Below, piece after piece: positions 6,182 to 13,527 of a DNA stretch of 13,527 nt; position 1 is the stretch's first letter, and the number at the start of each line of letters is the position of its first letter. The stretch lies in contig CALVRY010000026.1 of the NCBI GenBank assembly GCA_944358755.1, forward strand, positions 1-13,527, read 5' to 3'. Below the pieces are notes generated by a model. That model was not told the origin of the DNA and searched no databases. It saw only the letters and a list, made by a program, of their open reading frames with translations. The stretch comes from an uncultured Bacilli bacterium (GTDB lineage Bacteria > Bacillota_I > Bacilli_A > RFN20 > CAG-826). The position numbers and the translations under genes are program-made.

Positions 6182-9100
6182 AGTTAAAATTATAAATTGG
6201 CACTATTTTTGGGATGAATTAATCGATATTAAGCCTATCGTCTTTTTAACAGGTGTAAATGGTAGTGGTAAATCGACTTTAATTGACGCGATGGAAGTTG
6301 TTCTTCTTGGCGATACTAGTGGAAGATACTTCAATAAAGCTGCCATGGAAAAAAGTGCACGTACTTTAAAAGGATATTTAAGAGGTGAAATTGGCGATAA
6401 TATTGAAGGTGGCTTCCAATATTTAAGAAATGGAAGATTTACTTCCTATATTTCACTCGAATTTTTAGATGATTTAAATAACGTTCCTTTTGTCATGGGA
6501 ATTGTTTTTGATTCTTTTGAAGACGGAAGTGAAGAACATCATTTCTTCTATCTTGAAGCACCAATTCCTATCAATAATTTTGTCAAAGATAGAGTGCCAA
6601 TGGATTATAAAACACTCCTTGCTTTCTTTAACGAAAATTATCCAGGAAAATTCCAATTCTTCGATAGTAATCGACAATATCAAGACTTCTTAAAGAGAAA
6701 ATTTGGTGGTTTAAAAGATAAGTATTTCTCACTTTTAAAGAAAGCAACATCTTTTACTCCAATTACTGATATTACAACTTTTATCACTCAATATGTTTGT
6801 GATCCACAAGCAAATATTGAACTTGATGCTCTTCAAGATAACATTCTTCAATATAAACGTCTTGAAGTTGAAGCTACAAATATTGAAAAAAGAGTTAAAA
6901 GACTTGAAGAAATTCATCAAACATACGATGTTTATAAACGTCAAAAAGAAAATTACGTTATTGCTCAATATATTATTGAAAAATGTCAACTTGAACAAAG
7001 TTATACTAAACTTAGAAATTTAAATAGCTTAATTGAAAAAAATCAAAGAAGAATCTCTGAAATTGACGAGGAACTTAAAGATTTTGCTGAAAATTTAAAA
7101 GAACTTGAAGCAAGAAAAACTAAACTCATCAGTGATAGAGCAAGTAATGACACAATTCGAATCGCTCAAAATTTAAAAGATGAAAAGAGAGATTGCGAAG
7201 ATAAAATCAGTGCAATTAATCAAAATGTTTCAGTTGTTAGAAACTCGATTTCAACATATGTTGAAAATTTTGATCGTTGTGCCAAAGCTTTAATCAATGA
7301 TTTAGATAGTGTCGATGTTTCGACCCTTGGTGAAGATAGAGCCGAAGAAATTGGCGAACTTAAAGAGTCAAGCAAAGCAGTAATTAGTGCTTGCGCCTCT
7401 TTTAGAGATACATATTTAAATGATTTAACAAAATTAACGAAAAATGATTTGAGTGATTTTAGAGATACTCTTTTGATTTTCAAAAATCATGTTTCTAGTC
7501 TTGCTGTTTCTCTTGCAAGAACCATTCAAACTTTAGAAAAAGGCGTTAGAGAAATTAGAGCACAAGAACAAGATATCAAAAAAGGCACAAAATCTTATGA
7601 TTCACGTCTTGTATATATTAAAAACGCCCTTGAAGATAGACTTGAAAGTCAATTTGGTAAGCACATTGAAGTTTCAATTTATGCCGATCTTGTCGATATA
7701 AATGATTTAAGATGGTCAAACGCAATTGAAGGTTTATTATATGCTCAAAAATTCAATCTTTTCGTTGCGCCTAAATATTATGACGATGCTTATCGTATTT
7801 TAAGAAATTTACTTAATGAATATTCATATTACGGCACAGCGCTTGTTGATGAAGAAAAAATTATTGCTCGCGAACCAGAGTGCCAAGAAGGTTCACTTGC
7901 TGAAGAAATTATTACCGATCACGAAGGTGCTAGAGCCTACACTGATTTCCTTTTAGGTCGAGTTCATAAATCAAAAGATCCACGTGAAGCTAGAGAAAGT
8001 GGAAATGGTATTACCATGGAATGCGATTTATATCGTAATTTTGCGATGAGTAGACTTAACCCAAGAACATATGCTTCAAGCTACATTGGTCGCAATTTAG
8101 ATTCCCGTTTTATGGATGAAAAAGCCCGTCAACTTGAGGCTAATTTAGAAAATTTAAAGATTTATCGCGATATTAAAGCTTTGATTGACGAAGCTAATCG
8201 CCTTGAACTTTTCACAACTAGTGAAATTGATAACATTTTCGTTTTACTTAAAAGAATTAGCGATCTTCCAGGACTTCGCAAAACTCTTGAATATATCGAA
8301 GATGAACTCAAAAATAACGATTCACCTCTTGCTCAATCTCTTGATTCGAGAATTGATGATATTGATGCGGACATTCGTTCAATCAATGAATCAAAAGATA
8401 AAGTTAATCTTGAAAAAGGTAACCTTATTAAAGATATTGAAACTATCAAATCAGAAAGAATCATCGCTGAGCAAAATAGTATTAGAGAAAAAGAAAATTC
8501 AATTAATTCTCACTATGATCCATTCCTTGTTAGTGATCAAGCTTTACCAATTTATGAAAAAGAAATTGCAGATGGAAAATCCACTCTTGAAATTTTCCAA
8601 GAATTTAATGTTGAATTTTCACGTTTACAATATCTTGTAAATAACATTAATAACCAAGTTATTCGTTTAAGAAGAGATTATTGCCAAGATTATCATTTAA
8701 GTTATGACGTAGAAAGCGAAAATAATGATGTCTTTGAAAACGAACTTAAAGAATTTAGAGATGTAAAACTTCCTGAATATAAAGAAAAAATTAAAGATTC
8801 TTATGATAAAGCAACTAAACAATTTAAAGATGACTTCATCTTTAAATTAAGAGGTGCGATTGAAGACGTCGAAGATCAAATCGAAAATTTAAATAACGCT
8901 TTAAAACAATCTTCATTCGGTCGTGATTTATATCGTTTCACTGTTAGACCATCTTCTGTTTATAGAAGATATTACGACATGCTTAAAGATGATCTTGTTA
9001 TAAATGGTGGAAAAGACGATACCGAATTTGTTGAAAAATATAGAGACGTCATGGAAGACTTATTTAGACAAATCGTTGATGTTGGCGATAACTCCAAAAA

Positions 9101-9530
9101 TGACCTCTTAATGAGCAACATTGCTAAATTTACTGATTATAGAAGTTATCTAGATTTTGATTTAATAGTTTATAATAAAGATAGTGGTAAAGAAGAACGA
9201 CTCTCGGTTATGCTCAAGAAGAAGAGTGGTGGTGAAACCCAGACACCATTCTATATCTCTGTCCTTGCATCATTTGCCCAACTATATCATGTTAATGATG
9301 AAGGAGAAATGGGAAATACCTTGCGTCTTATTATATTTGATGAAGCATTCTCAAAAATGGATAAAAACAGAATGACTGAAGCGATTAAACTTTTACGTAA
9401 GTTCTCTCTCCAAGTTATTCTCAGTGCTCCATATGATAAGATTCCAGATATTTCACCATTAGTTGATGAGACCTTGATTACATTACACGACAAAAATAAG
9501 AGTTGCGTTCGTCTTTTTGAAAAAGAATAA
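6165..9530 (+). CDS. jetC: JetC, SMC/MukB-like ATPase of a Wadjet-type condensin
   Basis: The motor subunit: an ATP-driven, dimeric coiled-coil protein that loads on and extrudes DNA with JetA and JetB. Across 1121 residues the order is an N-terminal head with Walker A GVNGSGKST (residues 30-38, Lys36), a long coiled coil (about 235-480), a globular hinge-like region (about 490-640), a returning coiled coil (about 650-950), and a C-terminal head. That head carries the ABC signature SGGE (1021-1024), Walker B RLIIFDE (Asp1059, Glu1060) and an SKMD D-loop. All ATPase motifs are intact, so the protein should be active. The start at 6165 has AAAGGGG about 9 bases upstream, inside jetB. The usual fourth gene, jetD, does not follow: glgC begins 19 bases after the stop. 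A related possibility is an Mks-type chromosomal condensin (MksB), which shares the architecture; pairing with DUF4194 and the JetA-like protein favours Wadjet. Confidence 0.9.
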   Translation: MKLLTRVKIINWHYFWDELIDIKPIVFLTGVNGSGKSTLIDAMEVVLLGDTSGRYFNKAAMEKSARTLKGYLRGEIGDNIEGGFQYLRNGRFTSYISLEFLDDLNNVPFVMGIVFDSFEDGSEEHHFFYLEAPIPINNFVKDRVPMDYKTLLAFFNENYPGKFQFFDSNRQYQDFLKRKFGGLKDKYFSLLKKATSFTPITDITTFITQYVCDPQANIELDALQDNILQYKRLEVEATNIEKRVKRLEEIHQTYDVYKRQKENYVIAQYIIEKCQLEQSYTKLRNLNSLIEKNQRRISEIDEELKDFAENLKELEARKTKLISDRASNDTIRIAQNLKDEKRDCEDKISAINQNVSVVRNSISTYVENFDRCAKALINDLDSVDVSTLGEDRAEEIGELKESSKAVISACASFRDTYLNDLTKLTKNDLSDFRDTLLIFKNHVSSLAVSLARTIQTLEKGVREIRAQEQDIKKGTKSYDSRLVYIKNALEDRLESQFGKHIEVSIYADLVDINDLRWSNAIEGLLYAQKFNLFVAPKYYDDAYRILRNLLNEYSYYGTALVDEEKIIAREPECQEGSLAEEIITDHEGARAYTDFLLGRVHKSKDPREARESGNGITMECDLYRNFAMSRLNPRTYASSYIGRNLDSRFMDEKARQLEANLENLKIYRDIKALIDEANRLELFTTSEIDNIFVLLKRISDLPGLRKTLEYIEDELKNNDSPLAQSLDSRIDDIDADIRSINESKDKVNLEKGNLIKDIETIKSERIIAEQNSIREKENSINSHYDPFLVSDQALPIYEKEIADGKSTLEIFQEFNVEFSRLQYLVNNINNQVIRLRRDYCQDYHLSYDVESENNDVFENELKEFRDVKLPEYKEKIKDSYDKATKQFKDDFIFKLRGAIEDVEDQIENLNNALKQSSFGRDLYRFTVRPSSVYRRYYDMLKDDLVINGGKDDTEFVEKYRDVMEDLFRQIVDVGDNSKNDLLMSNIAKFTDYRSYLDFDLIVYNKDSGKEERLSVMLKKKSGGETQTPFYISVLASFAQLYHVNDEGEMGNTLRLIIFDEAFSKMDKNRMTEAIKLLRKFSLQVILSAPYDKIPDISPLVDETLITLHDKNKSCVRLFEKE

Positions 9531-9549
9531 ATAAAGGAGGTCTACGCTA

Positions 9550-10665
9550 ATGGCGCAAAAAGTAGTTGCGATGATACTTGCGGGTGGGAAAGGTACCCGT
9601 TTAAAAGCTTTAACCAAAAAAATTGCTAAACCAGCAGTTCATTTTGGTGGCAAATATCGTATCATCGATTTTTCGCTTTCCAATGTTGCAAATAGTGATA
9701 TTACAGTTTGTGGCGTTTTAACTCAATATGAGTCCGCTGTTTTATCAAATTATGTTGGAAATGGTTCAACCTGGGGGTTTGATGGAGTTAATGGTAAATG
9801 TCAATCGCTTGCTCCTCACCAAACTGAAGAAGGTGCAAACTGGTATAATGGTACAGCCGATGCAATTTACCAAAATCTTGATTTCTTGGATGATGAAGAT
9901 CCAGAATATGTCTTAATTTTAAGTGGAGATCATATCTATAAAACAACTTATAATGATATGATTGATCTTCATATTAAATCTGGTGCTGTTTGTACAATTT
10001 CAGTTATTGAAGTTCCTTGGGAAGAAGCGTCACGTTTTGGTATTTTAGAGGTTGATAGCAACGATCAAATCACAAAATTTGTTGAAAAACCTAAAAAACC
10101 ACAATCAAATCTTGCCAGTATGGGAATTTATGTCTTCTCATATAAAGAATTAAGAAAAGCTTTAGTAGAAGATGCTAAAGACGAAACAAGCTCACATGAT
10201 TTTGGAAGTAATATTATTCCTAAATTATTAAAAGATAATAAAAAAGTTATGGCTTATCGTTTCTCTGGTTATTGGAGAGATGTTGGAACACTTGATTCAC
10301 TTCATGCAGCAAATATGGAGCTTCTCCCTTCAATGGGTAAAGAAGATATCATTCATTTCTCTGAATTCCCAACTGTATTTAGTGAAGATACACACTCAAT
10401 GCCTCAATATATTGGCAAAAATGCCACTATTGATGATTGTTTGATTAATCAAGGGGCAATTATTCTTGGTTCAGTTGCTGAATCTGTTATTTCTAATGAA
10501 GTTTTAGTTGATGAACAAGCAAGTGTTATTAAATCAGTGGTTATGCCAGGTGCAAAAATTGGAAAAGGTGCCTATGTCTATAATGCAATTGTTGGACCAA
10601 ACGTTGTTGTTAAAGATGGCGAAGTTATTAATAAAGACGGAAAGGACGTCGTACTTGTTGATTAA
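9550..10665 (+). CDS. glgC: Glucose-1-phosphate adenylyltransferase (ADP-glucose pyrophosphorylase), catalytic subunit
   Basis: Makes ADP-glucose from ATP and glucose 1-phosphate, the committed step of glycogen synthesis. The 371 residues show the nucleotide-binding loop AGGKGTRL (11-18), KPAVHFGGKYRIIDF (27-41), WYNGTADA (98-105), SGDHIY with the metal-binding Asp127, VEKP (178-181) for glucose 1-phosphate, SMGIYVF (190-196) and YWRDVGT with Asp244. The C-terminal third is a left-handed β-helix of hexapeptide-like repeats (about 285-360). All catalytic residues are present. It begins 19 bases after jetC with a strong ribosome binding site, AAAGGAGG (9533-9540), 9 bases before the ATG. No promoter or terminator fits in that gap, so it is either cotranscribed with jetABC or driven from within the end of jetC. 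The stop overlaps the glgD ribosome binding site. Confidence 0.97.
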   Translation: MAQKVVAMILAGGKGTRLKALTKKIAKPAVHFGGKYRIIDFSLSNVANSDITVCGVLTQYESAVLSNYVGNGSTWGFDGVNGKCQSLAPHQTEEGANWYNGTADAIYQNLDFLDDEDPEYVLILSGDHIYKTTYNDMIDLHIKSGAVCTISVIEVPWEEASRFGILEVDSNDQITKFVEKPKKPQSNLASMGIYVFSYKELRKALVEDAKDETSSHDFGSNIIPKLLKDNKKVMAYRFSGYWRDVGTLDSLHAANMELLPSMGKEDIIHFSEFPTVFSEDTHSMPQYIGKNATIDDCLINQGAIILGSVAESVISNEVLVDEQASVIKSVVMPGAKIGKGAYVYNAIVGPNVVVKDGEVINKDGKDVVLVD

Positions 10666-10676
10666 GGAGACCTTTT

Positions 10677-11792
10677 ATGAATAATGTTTTAGCTCTTATC
10701 GATTTATATGATAATTCAGATTTAGGTCTTTTAACTAGAGATAGACCTCTTGCTAGTACAACATTTTTAGGAAGATACGCATTTATCGATTTTGCTTTAT
10801 CTAATCTTTCAAATAGTGGAATCGACAATATTTGTGTTCTTGCTAAAAATCATTCAAATAGCATTTATAAACATATTGGAAATACAAATACCTATCTTGC
10901 TAATCCAAAAACAGGATATTTATCAATTCTTATTAATGAAGAAGGTATTATTAATCCAGTTTTCAACACTGATGTTAATAATATTAAAGAAAATGACTTC
11001 GTGTTATATGACGACAAACTAAAATATATCATTATCACGAATAGTGCCTATATTATGAAAATTGACTATAAGAAAATAGTCGAAGATCATATTAAAAGCG
11101 GAAAACAAGTTTCACTTGTTTATAAAAATGTCGAAGATTCAACTGAGTTCTCTAAATGCTCAAAACTTGTTGTTGATAATTTAAATTGCGTTCAAAAGAT
11201 TTATAAAGATAGAAAAACATCGCGTGCCAATATCTTACTTGACACGATGGTTATCGACAAAAATTTACTTTTAGATTTACTTGCTAAATCAAGTCAAATT
11301 TCAGCGATGATTAATGTTGAAAGTATGGTTGGCTATCTTGTTAACTACGTTACTAGAGTTAACGCAATTGAATTCAAAGGATACGTACGCTTTTTTGATT
11401 CACTCGAACATTACTTCAAATATTCTTTAGAATTTTTAAATAATATTGAAGTTTTGCGCGAATTTTTCCAAGATCCAGAGTGGACATATTATACGACAAC
11501 TCACAATTCTCACCCAGTTTTATATGGACCAAATGCTAAAGTTACAAATTCACTTGTGGCAAATGGAACCAATATTGAAGGCACGGTTAAAAACTCAATT
11601 ATTTCTCGTGACGTCACGGTAGAAGAAGGAGCAATCGTTGAAAACTCAATTATTTTTACTCACACAACTATCAAAAGAGGAGTTCACTTAAAGAATGTAA
11701 TTGCTGATAAACGTACTGTTTTTGAAAACAAAAAAGACGTTTATGGCACAGAAGAGCATCCTTTATATTTTCCAAGAGGAGTGATTGTTTAA
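10677..11792 (+). CDS. glgD: GlgD, non-catalytic ADP-glucose pyrophosphorylase-like subunit
   Basis: GlgD proteins pair with GlgC and modulate it in Bacillota. This one keeps the overall fold: LGRYAFIDFALSNLSNSGI (about residues 31-49) corresponds to the GlgC GGKYRIIDFSLSNVANSDI, and the C-terminus is a β-helix (LVANGTNIEGTVKNSII and similar). The active site is gone. The GGxGTRL loop is replaced by LLTRDRP, the metal-binding GDHIY becomes NSAYI (Asn122), and the EKP glucose-1-phosphate motif and SMGIY are absent. It is the same length as GlgC (371 residues), consistent with gene duplication and divergence. The start lies 11 bases after the glgC stop with AAGGAGA 8 bases upstream. It sits between glgC and glgA, the usual Bacillus order. 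Confidence 0.93.
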   Translation: MNNVLALIDLYDNSDLGLLTRDRPLASTTFLGRYAFIDFALSNLSNSGIDNICVLAKNHSNSIYKHIGNTNTYLANPKTGYLSILINEEGIINPVFNTDVNNIKENDFVLYDDKLKYIIITNSAYIMKIDYKKIVEDHIKSGKQVSLVYKNVEDSTEFSKCSKLVVDNLNCVQKIYKDRKTSRANILLDTMVIDKNLLLDLLAKSSQISAMINVESMVGYLVNYVTRVNAIEFKGYVRFFDSLEHYFKYSLEFLNNIEVLREFFQDPEWTYYTTTHNSHPVLYGPNAKVTNSLVANGTNIEGTVKNSIISRDVTVEEGAIVENSIIFTHTTIKRGVHLKNVIADKRTVFENKKDVYGTEEHPLYFPRGVIV

Positions 11793-11795
11793 TTT

Positions 11796-13247
11796 ATGAA
11801 TGTTTTAATGGCAAGTAGTGAAGCTTTACCATTTTCCAAAACTGGTGGTTTAGCTGATGTAGTTTATGCACTATCAAAATATATAGCAAAAAATTGTAAA
11901 GGCGATACGATGAGTGTCGTATCTCCTTTTTATGGTTCGATTAATAAAGATAAATACAAATTTAAACTTCTTTATAGTTTTGATGTGAAGATGAATTGGA
12001 GAAAAATTCATACTGACATCATGCATATAACTTATGAAGGAATTGATTATTATTTAGTTAAAAATGATAATTATTTTGCTAGAAATGGTGGACTTTATGG
12101 TTATTATGATGATGGAGAAAGATATGCTTATTTCTCTTTAGCAGTTATTGAACTCATTAAACTTTTGCCATATAAAATTGATGTTGTCCATTGCCATGAT
12201 TGGCAAAGTGGCATGATACCTTGTCTTATTAAAGAAAGATACCATAATGATACAATCGTTGGAAAAGTTAAATCGATTTTAACGATTCACAATCCACTAT
12301 TTAAAGGTTATTTTGGTGTTAATTCTTTATATGATTTTTATGGATTAAGCGACAATCTTTTCTATTCAGGAAAAATTAGACTTGATGGTCAAGTTTCAAC
12401 TTTAAAAGCTGGAATTTGGTATGCAGATAAGATTACAACTGTCTCACCAACTCACGCTTATGAACTTAAAACTCCAGATGGATCAAAAGGTTTATGGTAT
12501 GACCTCATTTTAAGACAAAATGATTTTGTTGGAATTATTAATGGAATGGATTATAAAGAATTCAATCCATTAACTGATAAAATGATTTATTTTAACTATG
12601 GTAAAAAGAATTTTGCTGAAGGAAAAAGGAAAAATAAAGAGGCTTTCTGCAAGGAATTTGAACTAGAACAAGGGAAACCATTATTTAGTGTCGTCTCAAG
12701 ATTATCTGATCAAAAAGGTCTTGAACTTATTAATGCAATGGCTGATTTTGTTGTATCAAATGGCGCAAATTTTGCTCTTGTTGGAAGTGGGGAAAAATAT
12801 GCTGAAGATTATTACAATGCACTTCACATGAAATATCTCCATAATGTTAGAGTTTATATTGGTTATAACAATGAAATGGCACATAAATGTTATGCAGCTA
12901 GTGATTTCTTTATTATGCCAAGTGCCTTTGAACCTTGTGGACTAGGTCAAATGATTGCTCAAAGATATGGAACTTTACCAATTGTTAGAAGAACAGGCGG
13001 CCTAAAAGATAGCGTTAAACCATATAATTATGGAATTAACAATTTCAAAGATGCTGATGGATTTGGATTTGACAATTTCTCAGTAAATGATGCTTTAAAA
13101 GCCAGTGCTCAAGCATTAATGGTCTATAATTCTAGACCAAAAGAGTTTGAAAAAATGAGATTAAATGCTTTAAAAGCTGATCATAGTTGGACAAAGCCAT
13201 CTCAAGAATACTTAAAACTTTATCAAGAATTAAACGAAAGAAAATAA
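11796..13247 (+). CDS. glgA: Glycogen synthase (ADP-glucose type, GT5)
   Basis: Transfers glucose from ADP-glucose to the growing α-1,4-glucan chain in the cytosol. The 483-residue length is standard. Visible landmarks are the N-terminal SKTGGLADVV (Lys15 in the ADP-glucose loop), HCHDWQSG (132-139), the TTVSPTHAYEL segment, GIINGMD (246-252), VSRLSDQKG with Arg302 and Lys307, and the GT-B motif PSAFEPCGLGQ with the conserved Glu379. TGG of RRTGGLKDSV follows. The fold is complete and should be active. It starts three bases after the glgD stop. The nearest ribosome binding site (AGAGGAG) is about 14 bases upstream, longer than ideal, so coupling to glgD may help. It is the last gene before the terminator; branching enzyme (glgB) and phosphorylase (glgP), often in the same operon, are not in the window. 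Confidence 0.97.
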   Translation: MNVLMASSEALPFSKTGGLADVVYALSKYIAKNCKGDTMSVVSPFYGSINKDKYKFKLLYSFDVKMNWRKIHTDIMHITYEGIDYYLVKNDNYFARNGGLYGYYDDGERYAYFSLAVIELIKLLPYKIDVVHCHDWQSGMIPCLIKERYHNDTIVGKVKSILTIHNPLFKGYFGVNSLYDFYGLSDNLFYSGKIRLDGQVSTLKAGIWYADKITTVSPTHAYELKTPDGSKGLWYDLILRQNDFVGIINGMDYKEFNPLTDKMIYFNYGKKNFAEGKRKNKEAFCKEFELEQGKPLFSVVSRLSDQKGLELINAMADFVVSNGANFALVGSGEKYAEDYYNALHMKYLHNVRVYIGYNNEMAHKCYAASDFFIMPSAFEPCGLGQMIAQRYGTLPIVRRTGGLKDSVKPYNYGINNFKDADGFGFDNFSVNDALKASAQALMVYNSRPKEFEKMRLNALKADHSWTKPSQEYLKLYQELNERK

Positions 13248-13250
13248 TAT

Positions 13251-13274
13251 GAGCCAGCAAGCGCTGGCTCTTTT
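13251..13274 (+). terminator. Intrinsic terminator after glgA
   Basis: GAGCCAGC (13251-13258) pairs perfectly with GCTGGCTC (13263-13270) across a 4-base loop, followed by TTTT. It starts four bases after the glgA stop. It is the first strong terminator downstream of the jetA promoter on the + strand. Confidence 0.92.
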
Positions 13275-13279
13275 CATTT

Positions 13280-13298
13280 GGCACAAAAGAGGTGTGCC
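13280..13298 (+). other. Second small hairpin, function unclear
   Basis: GGCACA (13280-13285) pairs with TGTGCC (13293-13298) around a loop reading AAAGAGG. No T tract follows, so it is not a simple terminator. It lies in the leader-side spacer of the next gene and may be a remnant, a 3' stabiliser or part of a small transcript. Confidence 0.3.
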
Positions 13299-13317
13299 GG
13301 AAACAGACGGTTTTATC

Positions 13318-13345
13318 TTGTTAAAAAATGTATCTTTGTTATTAT
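13318..13345 (+). promoter_or_regulatory. Candidate promoter of the lipoprotein gene
   Basis: TTGTTA (13318-13323) and TATTAT (13340-13345) are 16 bases apart. A transcript would begin about at the ATG (13352), and no ribosome binding site is present upstream, so translation may be leaderless. The match is moderate and the region is AT-rich. Confidence 0.35.
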
Positions 13346-13351
13346 AAAAAT

Positions 13352-13527
13352 ATGAAAAAAAAAAAAAAAATAATCAGTTTGTTGTCGTTTTTTTGCATTT
13401 CTATTTTGAGTTCTTGCGCGAAAGATTACGAAATAGGCAATTTTTATACGCTTAGAGAAGCTTTTTCTAAAAAATATATTAACCATCAAGATTTGCTTAA
13501 TATTGCCTATTACTATAATGGTGAGAA
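13352..13527 (+). CDS. Putative lipoprotein, N-terminal part (3' end outside window)
   Basis: The frame is open from the ATG at 13352 to the window end (58 residues). It begins with a classic lipoprotein signal peptide: five lysines (residues 2-6), a hydrophobic core (about 7-19) and the lipobox LSSC (19-22), with Cys22 as the lipidated residue. Maturation by Lgt and signal peptidase II would tether the protein to the outer face of the membrane. The mature start (AKDYEIGNFYTLREAFSKKY) does not match a family I know. The most unusual feature is the 16-adenine run right after the start codon, discussed under the repeat entry. No ribosome binding site is visible. It lies 104 bases after glgA, behind a terminator, so it is a separate unit. 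Confidence 0.82.
   Translation, partial: MKKKKKIISLLSFFCISILSSCAKDYEIGNFYTLREAFSKKYINHQDLLNIAYYYNGE
13355..13370 (+). repeat. Homopolymer of 16 adenines at the lipoprotein start codon
   Basis: The run follows the ATG directly and encodes Lys2-Lys6 plus the first base of Ile7. At 16 A the lipoprotein frame is open. With 15 A the seventh codon becomes TAA, ending translation at once. With 17 A the frame shifts and meets a stop about 40 codons on. Long poly-A runs are prone to replication or transcription slippage, so this could be an on/off switch. Confidence 0.8.

Noticed and set aside
1..13527. tRNA, rRNA, CRISPR array, insertion sequence or phage integration signs
   Set aside because: I saw no spaced direct repeats, transposase genes, terminal inverted repeats around gene blocks or RNA gene signatures. 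Composition is fairly even across the window.

Overview
This is an AT-rich window (roughly 30% GC by eye) from a low-GC Gram-positive lineage. Short intergenic gaps, GGAGG-type ribosome binding sites and Bacillota-type gene content support this. Tryptophan is encoded by TGG, and reading TGA as stop gives a normal end for jetA, so the code looks standard rather than Mycoplasma-like. The partial order prkC – rpe – ... – rpmB (opposite strand) is a reduced form of the Bacillus prpC-prkC-rsgA-rpe-thiN-spoVM / rpmB locus. My inference is a reduced-genome Bacilli, such as an RF39, Erysipelotrichia or Izemoplasma-type gut lineage, but the window alone cannot fix this.

Left part (1-1660, + strand): the 3' end of a PrkC-type Ser/Thr kinase without PASTA repeats, ribulose-phosphate 3-epimerase (rpe) and an unrecognised six-helix membrane protein form one operon. 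It ends at a bidirectional terminator. Middle (1661-4030, - strand): an unrecognised membrane protein with its own promoter and a 16-bp palindromic operator candidate; a gene-poor gap with several short palindromes; rpmB (ribosomal protein L28), whose correct start is fixed by its ribosome binding site; a flavin-reductase-like protein; and a two-helix membrane protein with a possible PH-like cytosolic domain.

Right part (4111-13247, + strand): a compact run of six genes. The first three are jetA-jetB-jetC, a Wadjet/MukBEF-type condensin: kleisin-like JetA, MukE-like JetB (DUF4194) and the SMC-like ATPase JetC with intact Walker A, signature and Walker B motifs. The nuclease gene jetD, which normally completes a Wadjet plasmid-defence operon, is absent. 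Nineteen nucleotides after jetC begins glgC-glgD-glgA: ADP-glucose pyrophosphorylase, its degenerate partner subunit, and glycogen synthase. No terminator is visible between the two sets, and the run ends at a strong hairpin terminator at 13251-13274.

The window closes with the 5' end of a lipoprotein gene. Its start codon is followed immediately by 16 adenines, and loss of one A would create a stop at codon 7, so this is a candidate contingency (phase-variable) locus. The most interesting points are the jetD-less Wadjet-like operon joined to glycogen genes, the divergent promoter made of two mirror-image extended -10 boxes, and the poly-A lipoprotein start.
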